Under the pieces are notes generated by a model. It was not told the origin of the DNA. It saw only the letters and a list, made by a program, of their open reading frames with translations, and did no database searches. Of a stretch of DNA of 23,822 nucleotides, positions 23,525 through 23,822 are shown one piece after another. Source of the DNA: a virus; IMG/VR virus record IMGVR_UViG_3300034198_017539, positions 1 to 23,822 of that record; one strand, 5' to 3'. The position numbers were made by a program, and so were the translations under genes. The stretch's first letter is position 1. Each line of letters begins with the position of its first letter.

Positions 23525-23548
23525 AAAAAGGGGGACCGAAGTCCCCCT
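23525..23548 (-). terminator. Intrinsic terminator for the leftward gp32 gene, UUCG tetraloop
   Basis: On the minus strand the stem GGGGGAC, loop TTCG and GTCCCCC are followed by seven T residues, a textbook rho-independent terminator with the very stable C(UUCG)G tetraloop, 29 nt after the gp32 stop. On the plus strand the same stem has a CGAA loop and is followed by TGAAAACATAAATTG, a poor U-tract, so it should end rightward transcripts weakly, if at all. It lies between two convergent genes. Confidence 0.85.
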
Positions 23549-23576
23549 GAAAACATAAATTGTTTTCTAACTGAAA

Positions 23577-23822
23577 TTACTCAGCAGCCAACTTCTCGAA
23601 AAACGCCATGTCATCGTCATCCGAGACACTCACGCTTTCAGCAGTGACTTTCTTGGCAGGAGCAGAACGAACGACAGGAGCAGCTGCTTCCTCATCTTCG
23701 ATCTTGCGAGCAGACGCAGCAGTTGCGCCACCAGCACCAAGAACTTTATCCAACTTCGCCTTCAACTCATCGTAAGACTTGAAGTTATCTGGCTTCAAGA
23801 AATCCTTGAGCGAGTATGCAGA
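23577..23822 (-). CDS. gp32: Single-stranded DNA-binding protein gp32, C-terminal 81 aa (runs off the right edge)
   Basis: gp32 coats ssDNA during phage replication and recombination. The visible part begins SAYSLKDFLKPDNFKSYDEL, then KAKLDKVLG; a DFLKPDNFKS.DEL...L..VLG element marks the end of the core domain of cyanophage-type gp32. A Gly/Ala/Lys/Pro linker follows (AGGATAASARKIEDEEAAAP), then an acidic tail with SDDDDMAFFEKLAAE, as expected for the gp32 tail that recruits replication proteins. The N-terminus and DNA-binding core, including any zinc site, are outside the window. It is a convergent neighbour of the tape-measure gene and ends at the UUCG terminator. Confidence 0.9.
   Translation of the reverse strand, partial: SAYSLKDFLKPDNFKSYDELKAKLDKVLGAGGATAASARKIEDEEAAAPVVRSAPAKKVTAESVSVSDDDDMAFFEKLAAE

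Overview
The window is part of the genome of a tailed, contractile-tail bacteriophage (myovirus) of the T4 superfamily. The evidence is protein content: recognisable T4-type gp48, gp53, gp27, gp5, gp25, gp6 and gp8 on one strand; gp4, a gp54-type tube initiator, gp26 and a tape-measure protein on the other; and the C-terminal end of a gp32-type ssDNA-binding protein at the right edge. The very large repeat-built baseplate proteins, the DUF4815-type N-terminus, the DPLAQTF motif and a short acidic gp32 tail look more like the marine and environmental branch (cyanophage, pelagiphage, rhizobiophage relatives) than enterobacterial T4 itself. The host cannot be read from this window. No tRNA, CRISPR array, insertion sequence or integrase was seen.

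Layout. Positions 1-18988 form one leftward, tightly packed structural block. In transcription order it holds gp48 (tube cap), gp53 (wedge), gp27 (hub), gp5 (spike with a C-terminal peptidase-like domain), a 39-nt gap with a perfect late-promoter box, gp25, gp6, a 937-aa protein in the gp7 position, gp8, a 1175-aa DUF4815-type protein, an 897-aa DPLAQTF protein, a 74-aa coiled-coil protein, and the first 46 residues of a further tail protein. Most junctions are 1-4 nt overlaps or gaps of a few nt.

A 23-nt divergent gap (18989-19011) carries a second perfect TATAAATA box, which drives the rightward block. That block holds gp4 (head-completion nuclease), a 182-aa protein (possibly the gp2-type DNA end protector), gp54-type tube initiator, gp26-type chaperone, a 70-aa protein and the tape measure. 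A strong hairpin with a UUCG loop (23525-23548) lies between this block and the leftward gp32 gene, whose last 81 codons close the window.

How the genes work together: gp27 and gp5 make the central hub and spike. gp6, gp25, gp53, gp8 and the 937-aa protein make the wedges around it. The 1175-aa and 897-aa proteins and the partial protein at the left edge probably form the outer baseplate and fibre connectors. gp54 and gp48 start the tube on the hub, the tape measure sets its length, and gp4 and the 182-aa protein finish the DNA-filled head. Both blocks appear to be late-expressed.

The most interesting observations are: (1) a T TTT TTC slippery heptamer, with a Shine-Dalgarno-like GGAGGG nine nt upstream, at the end of the gp26 gene and in register to fuse gp26 to the 70-aa protein just before the tape-measure gene, a G/GT-type tail-chaperone layout; (2) a gp5 spike whose enzyme is a C-terminal Cys/His/Asn peptidase-like domain rather than an internal lysozyme; (3) a late promoter whose predicted start coincides with the A of the gp4 ATG (leaderless mRNA); and (4) small beta-rich modules scattered through five different baseplate genes.
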